Source: Tranzscheliella williamsii
Taxonomy: Eukaryota; Basidiomycota; Ustilaginomycetes; Ustilaginales; Ustilaginaceae
NCBI GenBank assembly: GCA_023212725.1
Contig: JALBYF010000055.1
Location: 61,414 to 125,413 of the forward strand
Length of the DNA: 64,000 nt
Reading direction: 5' to 3'
Both the position numbers and the translations under genes were made by a program. The notes under the pieces were generated by a model. The model searched no databases. It was not told the DNA's origin and worked only from the letters and a program-made list of their open reading frames with translations. Shown in pieces: positions 30,352-40,050 of this stretch (within the stretch, counting starts at the first letter, position 1; each line of letters opens with the position of its first letter).

Positions 30352-33300
30352 CTAGCGTGTGCTGCTGCTCGTCGAGCGCCGGCTCCGCGCCCGCAGCTGC
30401 CCGGCGTCGACACTCGGGCTCCGGCTCGGCGGCAGCGCGTGCACGTCGTCCAGCGACATGTTCCGTGCGGCATGCAGTGCCGCTCGTCCGCCGCGCGCCG
30501 CTCCTCTGCTGCGCGCTCGGCCGCCCCGCCCGCCCCGACCGCGCGCGCCCGCAGCACCGGGCTGTGCTGCTGCGCGCGGCCGCCACTCGTCGGCCTCGGA
30601 ACTCGAGCTGGAGCTGTCAATCCTTATCGCCGGTTGGCCCCCAGCCGCGGCAGCGTCGCCGAGACCGGGGTCCGTAGCGACGGCGGGCTGCGCACCCGCG
30701 CGCTTGCGCGTCTTGGTGCCTGCAGCCGGCTTTTTCGTCGACGGCCCCGCGGTGGCCGTCTGCCCTCGGCCCGCTGGGGCGGCCGTGGCACCAGCCCCTT
30801 CGAGCGCCTCGATCGCGGCGTCTAGCTCAGCACGTCTTGCCGTCTCCTCGTCCTCGTTGGTGCCGGCATGCACGGCTTCCTCCCGCCGCACGATCGGCCG
30901 CTTTTTGGCCATCTCTTTGCCCAGCATCTCTTCCGGCACGTTTGCCGCCGGCCGCGCCTCGACAAACGCCACCTCGTCGTCGTCCGAGGACGACAGCGAC
31001 GACGACCCGTCTCGCGCCCGTGGTCCGTGCCCAGCCATGCGCTCCGCCTCGCTGCTGGTAACCGGGTGAGCACGGTCGCCGCGCTTCTTGGGCACCGCGG
31101 CGCCAGGGCCGCTGCCTTTCTTCTTGCGCTTGGCGGCAGTGCCATGCGCTGCTGCTTTCCCTTTGTTGGCGGCCCTGAACCCGTTGATCACCTCTTGCAG
31201 CCTGTTGCTACCATATGTAATCTTCTTGCGCCCAGAATAGATACCTGTGCCTGCCGACGTGTCGAAGAATCCGTTCCGGTCGAGCGTGCTCTGATTTCCG
31301 CGGGCTCGGGTCCTTGCGTTCTGCCGTTCAATGATGGGCAAGAGGTACTGGTCGGTCTTGGGCACCGGCCAGTGCAGATACTCGCCAAGAAAAGTTCGTA
31401 AGCTGTCCAGATCGGGCAGCCCCCAGGCAAAGGGTTCCTCGCTCTCGTCGACGCTCGGCTGGTAGTAGGCGTCCAACACCTCGGGCTCGGGCCAAGAGGG
31501 CTCCAGATACACCTTGTTGCGCAAGTTCTTTTTGATCCTACGCATCGTCTTGCCGCGCGTGTGCTCATCACTGTCCTGTCCCATCTGCACCCGCTTCCAC
31601 CAGTCCCGGAACTTGAGCAAGCCGTCTTGCCCGGGAAAGAGCGCAAGCAGCTCCATCGCCACCACCGGACCAACGCCGGCGAGGCCCTCGGTGTAGTCGC
31701 TGCCCAGCAAATATGCGAGCCGGACAAGCTTTTCGCGGTCCAGACCCAGCTCGCGCTGCATGTCCGAGAGCAGAAAGCATTCGACAATCTTGTGGTTGTT
31801 AAACATGTTTTTGTAGACTCGCGTGCCTCCAAAGAGGAAGACGTCGCTATCGTCCGTGATGATGCCGTCGACGAGGCGGCGCGAGACGAGCTCGGCACAC
31901 TGAGCCTCGGCTTCCATAGGCGCGGTAATATACGGCAGGCCGAACAGCCGCAGCATCATCTGGATTTCTTGGGCCATTTGCTTGGTGATGTCCTCCTCGG
32001 ACCGTCGACTGTTGGCAAATTCAGCACGCAGAGCATTCACCTCGGAGTCGACCTCCCTCTGTACATCGACAAGACTGCGCCCTTTGGTTGCGCTAAAGAA
32101 GGCGACAAACTCGTTCGAGTCAGCGTTGAGCCGTGCGATCTCCTGCTCGTCCTCCGCATCAAGAGCTTCCAGCTCTTCGGCCGTGGGAAGAGGAAAGCCG
32201 TCAGCGCCCATCACAATGGGTTCAGGCTCAGGCGATGGAGTAGGCGACCAGTCGACCGGTGTTCCCTGACGACTTGCAACCTCTTCATGGGGAGTGCCTG
32301 GTTGCTTTGCCAGGGTATCAGCTTCTACGACCTCTTCTACTCGACTCGACTCGGTAACAGTATCGCCCTTGTCGAACCCAGCCATCTCGTTCGCTACAGC
32401 TGGCAGATTGTCGAGCTCCACATTGGTTCTATCGCCACCTTGGGTCGTCTGACGATCTCGCAGTGAGATCGGTGTAATCTCTGGCTCTGACACGAATCTG
32501 ATCTCTTCGTTGACTTCGTCTGGAGTCCGCGGCAAGGGGGTAACATCGTCCCTCACTTTTCCATAAAGAGGCGGTGTTTGTGCAGCGGTGGCGACTTCTT
32601 CCCGGTCCTTGTGGGGCTTAATCCGAAGTGTGTCAATCTGTCCAGGACGGTTGTCCACTGCAGGTGAAGAGAGGCCTGCGGAGCGTGCTGACGCGTCGTG
32701 CGGCGGGCCACCTTCAAGAACTTGTACGTCATCGTCTTTGTTGCCGGTGCCTACGGCTGCAGGCGGAAGGGCTTCCGTAACGGTCAAGTCCACTGTTCTT
32801 TGGCTTGTCGTCGCCAAACGGTCGTCGGTGGCAGCGCCCGGCGCCAATGATTCAGAGGCGTCCGCTGGCTTTTCTCTGCCTTGGGTCAGCTCGAGAGGGG
32901 ACAACTGCGCAGCCGAGGATGGGTCTTGGTGTCGTGCAGCGATGGTCGGCAAGCGCTGTTGAGATGCCGACCGGGATGGCGGACCCATACGATGGGCGGA
33001 TATTGGCAAAGTCTGTGCTGCGTCCCGTCTTGGAGGCGCTTCCGCCTCTGCTTCGAGGCTGGCAGCATTGAGAGCATCACTGGGCGTAGAGGGCGGCGAG
33101 GATTCTGTTGTTGGCAAGGCCGTGGCCAGGGCAGGCTGCTCATGCCGGAGCTGTGAAGAGGAGCGGCGTGCTGCGCGTAGGCTTCCGGCCAGACTCTTGC
33201 GCGGTGGCACGTGGTGAGACGTTCCGTCTGTGGTCTCTGGACGCCCAGGTAAGCCAGCTTCTTCATCCTTCCGAGCAGCCGTACCCATCTCGGCTTCTGG

Positions 33301-35184
33301 CAATGGACTCGATGCCCTTAGCTCCACCTCTTCAAAGTCACCTTCGTCCAGCTCATCGCTGGCAGCTATGTCCACATTGCTTGCGACGGGAGAGACCGAA
33401 GCGGCTGCTGGCACAGGCACTTGCGGCCGTGTTATCAGGTTCGGCGACTGGTTGTGTTGTTTCATGGCCGCATGGAGCGAGACGGGCTCGCCACTGCGAT
33501 GCGCGAGCTTGAGACCGTAGGACCGCAAGCTGTCGGCTTCAGGCTGAGGCCATTCCGGCTGGTCCCCGCTTGTCGACTCGTGCAGGGCGCGGGCAAGATC
33601 CTCGGCTTCGTCTTCATCAATCGCGTCGATGTCTATGATCGAGCCACTTTGCTCATCGTCGTCTTCAGCATCGAGATCGATCCAATCTGTATCTGCCGAC
33701 CTGGTAGAAGAGGCCGCCTTGGGTCCTCCAGACGTCGATCGGTTGCTGATGAAAAGGGGACGCTCGCCTGCCCTCCTGAGCGGCTTGCGAGGGCGGGCAT
33801 CGTCTTGGTCGTCGTCGAGACCAGCCTCTTTGCGTTTTTGCTTGGCATGGTAGCGGGCTCTTGCCTGGAGCAGCTCCAATGCCTTTTCTTTGCGCCTGTA
33901 AGGATCTGCCTCCTTTTGGAGCTCCTGTATCTCGGGGTCCGACGGGGCGGTTGCCGACAAGGCAGGAGTCTGTACGGGAATCTCAACCTCGTCCATCTCG
34001 AGTTCGGGTTCAGAATCGGACGGGTTCTTCTCATCGTCGGTGATCACGATGTCCTCCGGCTCGTAGTCGACATCAATGGCCTTTTCGTGGCTGGTGCCAG
34101 CGTCGCGAACACCGAGGACAAAGCCCCCTTCAGCGCCCGAGTTGCGTACGAGTACGTATTCCTTGTTGCGTTCTCCAGCAACACGGATGGGCACCTTGAT
34201 GTTGGCCTTGCCAATCTCGTCGGTTACGGTGAGCACCTTTTGCGTCAGATCGTTACGCGTCTTCAGACCGGCGATCTGCGCTTTGGAAAAGTCGATGGGG
34301 GTCGGGGCGGTGGCCAACATGGACTGGAGACGCTTGTACGAGGTCATACGCGATTGGGCGCGGAGGTCTCCGACGAGTTCGTACTGCAGTTCGGCCGGGA
34401 GACTGCGAAAGAGTTCCGAGGTAGTGTCGAGATCTTCGGGCGCGATGGTGTTCATGACAGCGCGGAGCTCATCTTCGGTGGCGAAGCGATAGTCTTTGCG
34501 CTTGCCTTTGCGGCCGTTGGCAGCGGCGGAAGCGAGCTGGTGTAGGTCTTGGTCCATCGCGGGAAGAGCATACGGGTCCTTGTGCCAGTCTACCTTTCGC
34601 GGTTTGGAAGGAGAGCCACTGGCTTCGCGATCGGTCTGCGGTGTATCTGCGAGGCGAGACGTGCCTGGAGAGCGGGAGGCCGTAGCTCGGAGCTCGTGCG
34701 CAACCAGCGCCTTGGGCCGGACAGACTGAAGATCGTCATAATAAACGGTGTTGCTCTCCAGGCCTTCTTGGTCGGACTGGTGCTGCGGGTCGGCATTCGA
34801 GGAAGAAGGGGCTGCGGCGACGTGGCGAAGGGCGGCTTGCCTCATCTGCGCAGCAAGCAGCTTTTCGGCGGTGCGAGCATGGGATTCTTTGGCGCCCTGT
34901 TTGCGTGCTTTGCGGCCGGACAAGGTCTTGCGCTTCATCACGGGCGCACCGCCGTCAAAGACAAAGACGGGCCGGACACCATGGAAGAGAAGCTTGAGAA
35001 TGCGCCAGAGAAAGCCGAGGATATGGGCGTTGGAGAGCGTCCTGCCTTCCTTGTCGCGCATAGCCATCTGGAAATGGTAGAGCCAGAGAGATGAATCAAT
35101 GGCGAGACGCTTGCCTTCCAAGGTTTCGATCCTGATGGGCCGAGCGACAGGCTGCAAAAGGTGCCACAAGCCCTGAACACCCAT
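30352..35184 (-). CDS. RAD2: RAD2/XPG 3'-flap endonuclease of nucleotide excision repair
   Basis: 1610-aa nuclease that cuts 3' of lesions in NER and acts with TFIIH. The N-terminal MGVQGLWHLL is diagnostic. Asp30 (LAIDSS) and Asp77 (VFVFDGG) form the N-nuclease half. A very long acidic spacer (about 100-1070) follows, with SIM- or TFIIH-binding-like acidic patches (WIDLDAEDDDE, SIIDIDAIDEDE). The I-nuclease half has PMEAEAQC (Glu1091, Glu1093) and TDDSDVFLFG (Asp1112, Asp1114), then LGSDYTEGLAGVGP (helix-hairpin-helix). All catalytic acidic residues are present. The C-terminal 300 residues are basic and Ala/Arg/Ser-rich (nuclear localisation likely), with QSTLDRNGFF resembling a degenerate PCNA-binding box. 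It is longer than yeast Rad2 (1031 aa), mainly from the spacer and tail. ATG 35184 begins the conserved N-terminus. Confidence 0.95.
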   Translation of the reverse strand: MGVQGLWHLLQPVARPIRIETLEGKRLAIDSSLWLYHFQMAMRDKEGRTLSNAHILGFLWRILKLLFHGVRPVFVFDGGAPVMKRKTLSGRKARKQGAKESHARTAEKLLAAQMRQAALRHVAAAPSSSNADPQHQSDQEGLESNTVYYDDLQSVRPKALVAHELRATASRSPGTSRLADTPQTDREASGSPSKPRKVDWHKDPYALPAMDQDLHQLASAAANGRKGKRKDYRFATEDELRAVMNTIAPEDLDTTSELFRSLPAELQYELVGDLRAQSRMTSYKRLQSMLATAPTPIDFSKAQIAGLKTRNDLTQKVLTVTDEIGKANIKVPIRVAGERNKEYVLVRNSGAEGGFVLGVRDAGTSHEKAIDVDYEPEDIVITDDEKNPSDSEPELEMDEVEIPVQTPALSATAPSDPEIQELQKEADPYRRKEKALELLQARARYHAKQKRKEAGLDDDQDDARPRKPLRRAGERPLFISNRSTSGGPKAASSTRSADTDWIDLDAEDDDEQSGSIIDIDAIDEDEAEDLARALHESTSGDQPEWPQPEADSLRSYGLKLAHRSGEPVSLHAAMKQHNQSPNLITRPQVPVPAAASVSPVASNVDIAASDELDEGDFEEVELRASSPLPEAEMGTAARKDEEAGLPGRPETTDGTSHHVPPRKSLAGSLRAARRSSSQLRHEQPALATALPTTESSPPSTPSDALNAASLEAEAEAPPRRDAAQTLPISAHRMGPPSRSASQQRLPTIAARHQDPSSAAQLSPLELTQGREKPADASESLAPGAATDDRLATTSQRTVDLTVTEALPPAAVGTGNKDDDVQVLEGGPPHDASARSAGLSSPAVDNRPGQIDTLRIKPHKDREEVATAAQTPPLYGKVRDDVTPLPRTPDEVNEEIRFVSEPEITPISLRDRQTTQGGDRTNVELDNLPAVANEMAGFDKGDTVTESSRVEEVVEADTLAKQPGTPHEEVASRQGTPVDWSPTPSPEPEPIVMGADGFPLPTAEELEALDAEDEQEIARLNADSNEFVAFFSATKGRSLVDVQREVDSEVNALRAEFANSRRSEEDITKQMAQEIQMMLRLFGLPYITAPMEAEAQCAELVSRRLVDGIITDDSDVFLFGGTRVYKNMFNNHKIVECFLLSDMQRELGLDREKLVRLAYLLGSDYTEGLAGVGPVVAMELLALFPGQDGLLKFRDWWKRVQMGQDSDEHTRGKTMRRIKKNLRNKVYLEPSWPEPEVLDAYYQPSVDESEEPFAWGLPDLDSLRTFLGEYLHWPVPKTDQYLLPIIERQNARTRARGNQSTLDRNGFFDTSAGTGIYSGRKKITYGSNRLQEVINGFRAANKGKAAAHGTAAKRKKKGSGPGAAVPKKRGDRAHPVTSSEAERMAGHGPRARDGSSSLSSSDDDEVAFVEARPAANVPEEMLGKEMAKKRPIVRREEAVHAGTNEDEETARRAELDAAIEALEGAGATAAPAGRGQTATAGPSTKKPAAGTKTRKRAGAQPAVATDPGLGDAAAAGGQPAIRIDSSSSSSEADEWRPRAAAQPGAAGARGRGGRGGRARSRGAARGGRAALHAARNMSLDDVHALPPSRSPSVDAGQLRARSRRSTSSSTR

Positions 35185-35896
35185 GGCGGCGGCAACTCAG
35201 TTCTGCGTGCAGAACGCGTCTCGGACGTACGATCGTTACAGAAAAGATAGCAGGCCTTCGATCCGTTTACTGCTGTCGAAATTGAAAAGAGGAAACACTG
35301 ACATGCCGACTCTCGCGAGCACGGAAGGGACCAGCTCCTGTCACGACGATCGAGAGTGTCCCGGGAGTGAAGATGGCTGGCTCATCGAGGCGGTAGCGGC
35401 AAGGTAAGAGGCGCTTGGGAAGGCGCACTTTACGCTGTCACAACCGAGAGAGGATAAGAGGGAATTGCTGAGAAAGTGATGCCACCGCTGTAAGGGAGTT
35501 GGTGTTGAGTGTTGGTTGTGTATGTGTCAGAAGGATGATCACGACTCAGCTTTTACAAGAGGCGCCGGACCGACTCCCGTCTTCCGCCAAGAGACCTTTT
35601 TGGAGTGGAGGAAAGGAAGAACAAGGGGAATGATAGCGACGCGAAGCAGTGTTAGGTTAACAAACAGAATCAGTGAGATCGTGCAAATCGGGAAGATGCG
35701 CATGCGTCGCTGCATCATTGTGATTCCCAGCGATTTATTCATATGAGAGTGTGAGGATCTACTGTATGGCCAATTCTGTGATTGCCTTGGCTGGCTTGAT
35801 CGCTCTCGACGACGCATCAACAGCGAGGACGCAACAGGAGGGAACGGCACGGCTGCCGACAAGCGGTGCAAACAGGCGCGCTGAGAAGGCGGAAGG
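35185..35896. promoter_or_regulatory. Divergent promoter region of RAD2 and the OCA1-like gene
   Basis: 712 bp between divergent ATGs, with no domain-bearing ORF. Short AT-rich stretches (AGCGATTTATTCATATGAGAG near 35730) lie 160 bp before the OCA1-like start. No repeat-type DNA-damage element could be identified with confidence. Confidence 0.4.
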
Positions 35897-36465
35897 ATGC
35901 TGGTGCCACCGCCAAACTACGGGATGGTGGAGGAGAACTTCTACCGGTCTGGCCAGCCGGACCAGCTCAACTTTCCGTTTCTCGAGAAGCTGGGGCTCAA
36001 GAGCGTCATCTGGCTGGCGCCGGAAGAGCCTGAGCCTGGCTTCCTCGACTTTTGCGTGGACCAGGACATACAGCTGCACCATCTGGGCGTGCTGTACAGC
36101 ACCAACGCATGGGATCCCATCACCGAGGAGGTCGTCCTTCAGGCTCTTCATCTGCTCGTCCAGCCCGCTACCTACCCCGTCCTGGTGATGTGCAATCTCG
36201 GCAGACACCGCACAGGCACCGTCGTAGGTTGCTTCCGCAAGCTCCAGCGATGGAACCTCAGCGCCATCCTCGAAGAGTACCGTCGCTACGCCGGTCCCAA
36301 AGTACGCGTAATGAACGAACAGGTGAGTAGCCTTCCCATCCCCCACCACTGCAGCCCCCACAACGTCCGCAAAGGTAGTCACTGACACCGCATGAGCCTC
36401 GGTTTGGCACACCGTCGTGCCTCCAGTTCATTGAGCTATTCGATGAAGAGCTAGTCTTTGGTTAG
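35897..36465 (+). CDS. OCA1: Oca1-type dual-specificity/tyrosine phosphatase (one intron)
   Basis: Two exons, 35897-36322 and 36427-36465, joined in phase 0 (donor CAG|GTGAGT, acceptor CTCCAG, CACTGAC branch-like site near 36380), giving 154 aa. PPNYGMVEENFYRSGQP, NFPFLEKLGLK, then the P-loop VMCNLGRHRTG (Cys99, Arg105) and LEEYRRYAGPKVRVMNEQ match the Oca1/Siw14 family. Exon 2 supplies the conserved end FIELFDEELVFG. Family members act in oxidant-induced cell-cycle arrest and, for the Siw14 branch, hydrolyse inositol pyrophosphates. Oca1 proteins may be catalytically weak; the Cys and Arg are present here. It is shorter than yeast Oca1 (238 aa) because the N-terminal extension is missing, unless an upstream exon exists. 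Confidence 0.87.
36323..36426 (+). other. Intron of the OCA1-like gene
   Basis: 104 bp, GTGAGT donor and CCAG acceptor. Without splicing the frame ends in an unrelated tail; with splicing the family's conserved FIELFDxxLV end is restored. Confidence 0.85.
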
Positions 36466-38331
36466 GCCAGGGCCGTCGTTGGCGCCTTTCCGATGCTCAG
36501 CGTTGGCTGTCATCCACTATGAGGGTTTCTGTTTCTTTGCTCTGCTTCCGTCCACTGATTCATTTTGCCTGTACCAGCAAGACTATGCTTGGAAATGCCA
36601 GATTCATCTCGACCCGTTGTTGGAACTGCTGTGGCTATTCGGTCAAAAAGGCCGGCCCGGCTCCTCGGTATGCCACTCTCTGGTTTCTCATCCTGATTTC
36701 CGTCCCTTTGTGCGCCCGTGCCGTCCGCGCAAGGTCTCACGGTATCCACTGGCATGATGATCGCGCTACAGCGGCTTTCCAGGGTCTCTCGCACCCTCCA
36801 CAGCAGCTCGGTGCTCACGTCAATGCGCGCGAGCCGGCCAGCGTTCTGTGTAGATCGCTCGTGACGGGACATCCAGAGCGATCCTAGCAACTAGCATGGC
36901 TAACGTGCATTCCTTCGCAGTCTATGCAGCATGGGAGGTCATTTGACCAGGTCGGCAGCAGTGCTCAAAGCTTGGCAGCGCGCCATCACCGCCAAGACTG
37001 CTATTCGCCTGGCTCGCTGTTCGCGCTGGGAAGGGCTTCGTCGGCCTTGGCACGCGCCGCTGTCGGGTTTCGTCGCAGACTTCTTGCGCACAATTCCCCG
37101 TGCTTTGTCGCTGCTGCAGCCACACATACATGCTTGTGTCGCTTCGCACAAGCGATCTCGCGCAGGAACACGCTCAGCACTCTTCTGCGTGACCCCACGG
37201 GGCTGTCCCTCGTCTTTGGCCCCTGTGCGCACGCGAATGCAGCGCACCCCGGATCCACTCACCGCGCCGCACACCACAAGCGAGCAACCTACTGCGACCA
37301 CCGTGAAGCTCTACCTGTCTTGGGTGAGTCCTCGGTGGTCGCGAAGGCAGCGTGCCCAGGTCAAGGCCGAGGTCGCTGCCAAACGGGTTGTCCAAGGCCC
37401 TGGCCGAGTTGGAGGCGTAACCTTGGGTGGTAGGTCACCGTGTCTGTTTGCAATCCGACTGTTAGACCGGACCCTCGTCTCAGCCGAGGATATGTCGGCC
37501 GGCTTTCTTGTCCTACTCTACCCCTCAACCCCTAACGCTCTGACCCCTTCGCCTTCGTCGCACCAATCGTCTGACTATACGATTCTCCTATAGACCAGCG
37601 CAAAGGCGATTCCCGCAATCGTGGCTGCCATCAAACTTCCCGTCCCCCAGCACCTCATACGGCACCGAAGGCGCATCGGCGGGGAACACCACGACACGCA
37701 CACATTGGCGGGCGCAGCTACGTGGTCGTGCCTGAGACTCCCGCCGGATACGATATTTCGCTGTTCGTCGGACTACATGATCCGAGCCGAGCACAGCAGG
37801 GCAAGCAGAGCTTAAGGGCCTTGGCCAGTTGCCTCTTCGTTCTGGACGCCTTCCTCACCACTGAACGCGACGCTTCGCTCTTCTCGCCTAGTAAGTGCCG
37901 CTGCTGGTAACCGAGGCAAGCGAGGGGTGTTCATGCGTGTCGGCGCTAACGCCGTTGCTGCCCTTCCTCTTGAGTTGCCATCATTCGCTTGCGGTTTTTG
38001 AGGACGAGATCAGAAGACATATAGCATGCTCACGGTGCCGAGCGGTGTTTTTCCGCTTCCTTGCCTACGGTGGTTATTTCAGCCTGGCCGGTTCCCCATT
38101 GGGTCCTAGCTTCTTGGCAAGGCAGCTCCTCCATGCAACCTCGACGCCTCGCCAGATCCCATGTATGCAATGCAATGTGCTCGACCTGGTCCACCCCGCG
38201 CTCGACTCCACGCTACTGCTAGGTAAGAAGCCCCAGCTGCTAGTGTATAAATTCGGGCTCCGTCTCAAGCATCCGTCCTGGCCTGGCTGTCTGCAGCGAC
38301 ATCTTCCGCCCTTTCGACAGCAGCAGCCAGC
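36466..38331. other. Gene-poor stretch before the broken sugar transporter
   Basis: Nearly 1.9 kb with only short, domain-free ORFs (for example 36931-37593, + strand). No RNA gene was recognised. The last 100 bp contain the TATA box of the transporter fragment. Confidence 0.45.
38246..38252 (+). promoter_or_regulatory. TATA box of the sugar-transporter fragment
   Basis: TATAAAT, 80 bp upstream of ATG 38332, followed by a short pyrimidine-rich leader. The promoter of the broken gene appears kept. Confidence 0.55.
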
Positions 38332-38820
38332 ATGAGACGTATCGCCAACCCGTACCTGCTGACGGCGCTCGCTTGCATCGGCGGGCTGCTCTTTGGCTTC
38401 GACATCTCTTCCATGTCCGCCATCATCGCGTCGCCGAACTACCTCACCTACTTCGGGCCCAGCGGCGAGACGCACGAATGTCCTGAGCGGCCCGGCGCGC
38501 TATGCAATCCCGGCCCGAATGCTGATGTACAAGGAGGTATCACTGCCTCCATGGCAGGTGGCTCCTTCATCGCCGCGCTCTTCTCCGGCATCGTCGCCGA
38601 CAAGTTCGGTCGGCGTTACGCCATCTTCCTCGGCTGCATTCTCTGGGTCATCGGCTCCGTCATCACCTGCGCCTGCCAGAACATCGGCATGCTGATCGTT
38701 GGCCGCATCTTCAACGGCATGTGTATTGGTCTCACCTCCGCTCAAGTACCGGTCTACCTTTCAGAGCTTTCCCCTTCCTCGATCCGTGGCCGTCTTGTTG
38801 GCTGCCAGCAGTGGTCGATT
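38332..38820 (+). pseudogene. 5' fragment of an MFS sugar transporter
   Basis: The first 163 codons read as the N-terminal TM1-TM4 part of a fungal hexose/quinate-type transporter: LLFGFDISSMSAII (TM1), GGSFIAALFSGIVADKFGRR (motif A), and VPVYLSELSPSSIRGRLVG ending at CQQWSI. At about 38820 similarity stops and the frame runs into repeat-type sequence, closing as a chimeric 391-codon ORF at 39507. The other eight or so TM helices are not found anywhere downstream in the window. It most likely was truncated when the retroelement island formed; a rearrangement breakpoint is the alternative. Confidence 0.75.
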
Positions 38821-38844
38821 GCATTTCATCATCGCCAGGACAGA

Positions 38845-38990
38845 TGTTGGGCGCTCGTCGCCGGAGACACGTCTCCCTGCCTTGCTACAAACCTCATCTC
38901 AAACACAGTCCCTGTGTCTAGCACAAGGCGCTGCGGAATGACCAAATCACACTGTTACTGGGCGCCCGTCGCCGGAGACTTGTCTCCCAG
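38845..38990. repeat. Two spaced copies of TGTT(AC)GGGCGCYCGTCGCCGG
   Basis: 38845-38878 and 38953-38990 share the core GTCGCCGGAGAC followed by GTCTCCC, 108 bp apart. GGAGAC and GTCTCC within each copy also form a short hairpin. Confidence 0.55.
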
Positions 38991-39064
38991 CTCCAACCCC
39001 GGGTCAGCTACCAGGTCGCCTGCTACGTCTTCCTGGTATAGCGACGGGATAGCTATGATCTTGT

Positions 39065-39166
39065 CCCCTTTGTCTCCCTGTTCAGATACCGGGTCAGCCG
39101 TGACTCTGACCCCTTTGTCCTCCTGTTCAGATACCGTGTCGGTCGTGACTTTGATCCCTTTGTCTC
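39065..39166. repeat. 45-bp tandem repeat, 2.3 copies
   Basis: Units 39065-39109 and 39110-39154 begin CCCCTTTGTC and share CCTGTTCAGATACCG; a third partial copy begins at 39155. Confidence 0.7.
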
Positions 39167-39907
39167 GACCGCAGCACAACCAGCAACACCGCTGCAATAA
39201 CACCGAACATCCGCCCAGATCCTTCGTCCGAGCGCGGACGCAAAGGGGATCGCCAGAGTGCCTATGTTGCTACTTTCCTCACGCTGCGACCCACTCACAA
39301 CTGTTCTATAGTTTGACTCGAATAAAGGGCACTGCCGTAACGTCGCTGACGACGCCCCCGCACTACAGTATCTGTGCAGATCGTAGCTGCGTGGCAGTCT
39401 CAGAATATACACACTGCTGCTTGGATTCGGCCCGATGTGACATACTGTATGCATGCGCGCGACGCCCGCATCACGCATCCCCGCGTCCGCGGCCAGCCAC
39501 CAGCTAAGCCACGAGGAAGCAGGCCGGCCACGGACCTCGAGGTATTTGATTCTCCCTGATCCGGCAAATACTGTATTTAACTTTCTCTGATCTGGCACAA
39601 AGGGACGTGACCTCAAACTGCCCAAAAATCACCTGCTCTGCACCCACTGGGCCCCCCGAACCAAACAATGGGAAAATCATGCCTCCAAATCAGGAATCCT
39701 CACCTACCCTTTGTTATCTACTGCTCGAGGCAACCTTTGGTTCAGTCCGCACCCATACCTTGGAACTTGCCAGGGAGCGCAGACAACCAAACTGCGCAAG
39801 CTTACACAGGCAAGGCTCAAGACTGCAACAGTAATTCGCCCTCTTGGCGTACTGCCAGCAACGCTGTCTACACCCGTTTCTAATGGCCTAGTACATTTGC
39901 GAAAGGC

Positions 39908-39914
39908 ATAAAAC
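39908..39914 (+). promoter_or_regulatory. TATA-like box before the 510-aa gag-like ORF
   Basis: ATAAAA within GGCATAAAACCGG, about 140 bp upstream of ATG 40051. Confidence 0.35.
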
Positions 39915-40050
39915 CGGCGGTGTTGGCTGTGATACCCCATCTCCCACTCATTCACTCCATCCGCCTCAATCATTGCACTCCACAGCACCTCACGAGCCCA
40001 ACACGCCCCTATCTACCAGCGCGCCTATCCACCCTACGGATCTCAGCACC

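Larger units (their letters stand above)
38821..40050. other. Repeat-rich junction between gene space and retroelement island
   Basis: Starts at the transporter breakpoint. It contains two copies of a TGTT..GGGCGC motif (38845 and 38953), a 45-bp tandem repeat (39065-39166) and AT-richer sequence from 39540. The TGTTGGGCG start resembles an LTR 5' end, but I found no matching CA-ended partner or target-site duplication, so no LTR element is called. Confidence 0.45.

Noticed and set aside
38332..39507. Reading the 391-codon ORF as a complete transporter
   Set aside because: Only the first 163 codons match an MFS protein; the remainder is repeat sequence without TM segments.
38845..39600. LTR retrotransposon or solo LTR starting TGTTGGGCG
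   Set aside because: No matching CA-ended terminus, direct repeat partner, target-site duplication, integrase or protease was found.
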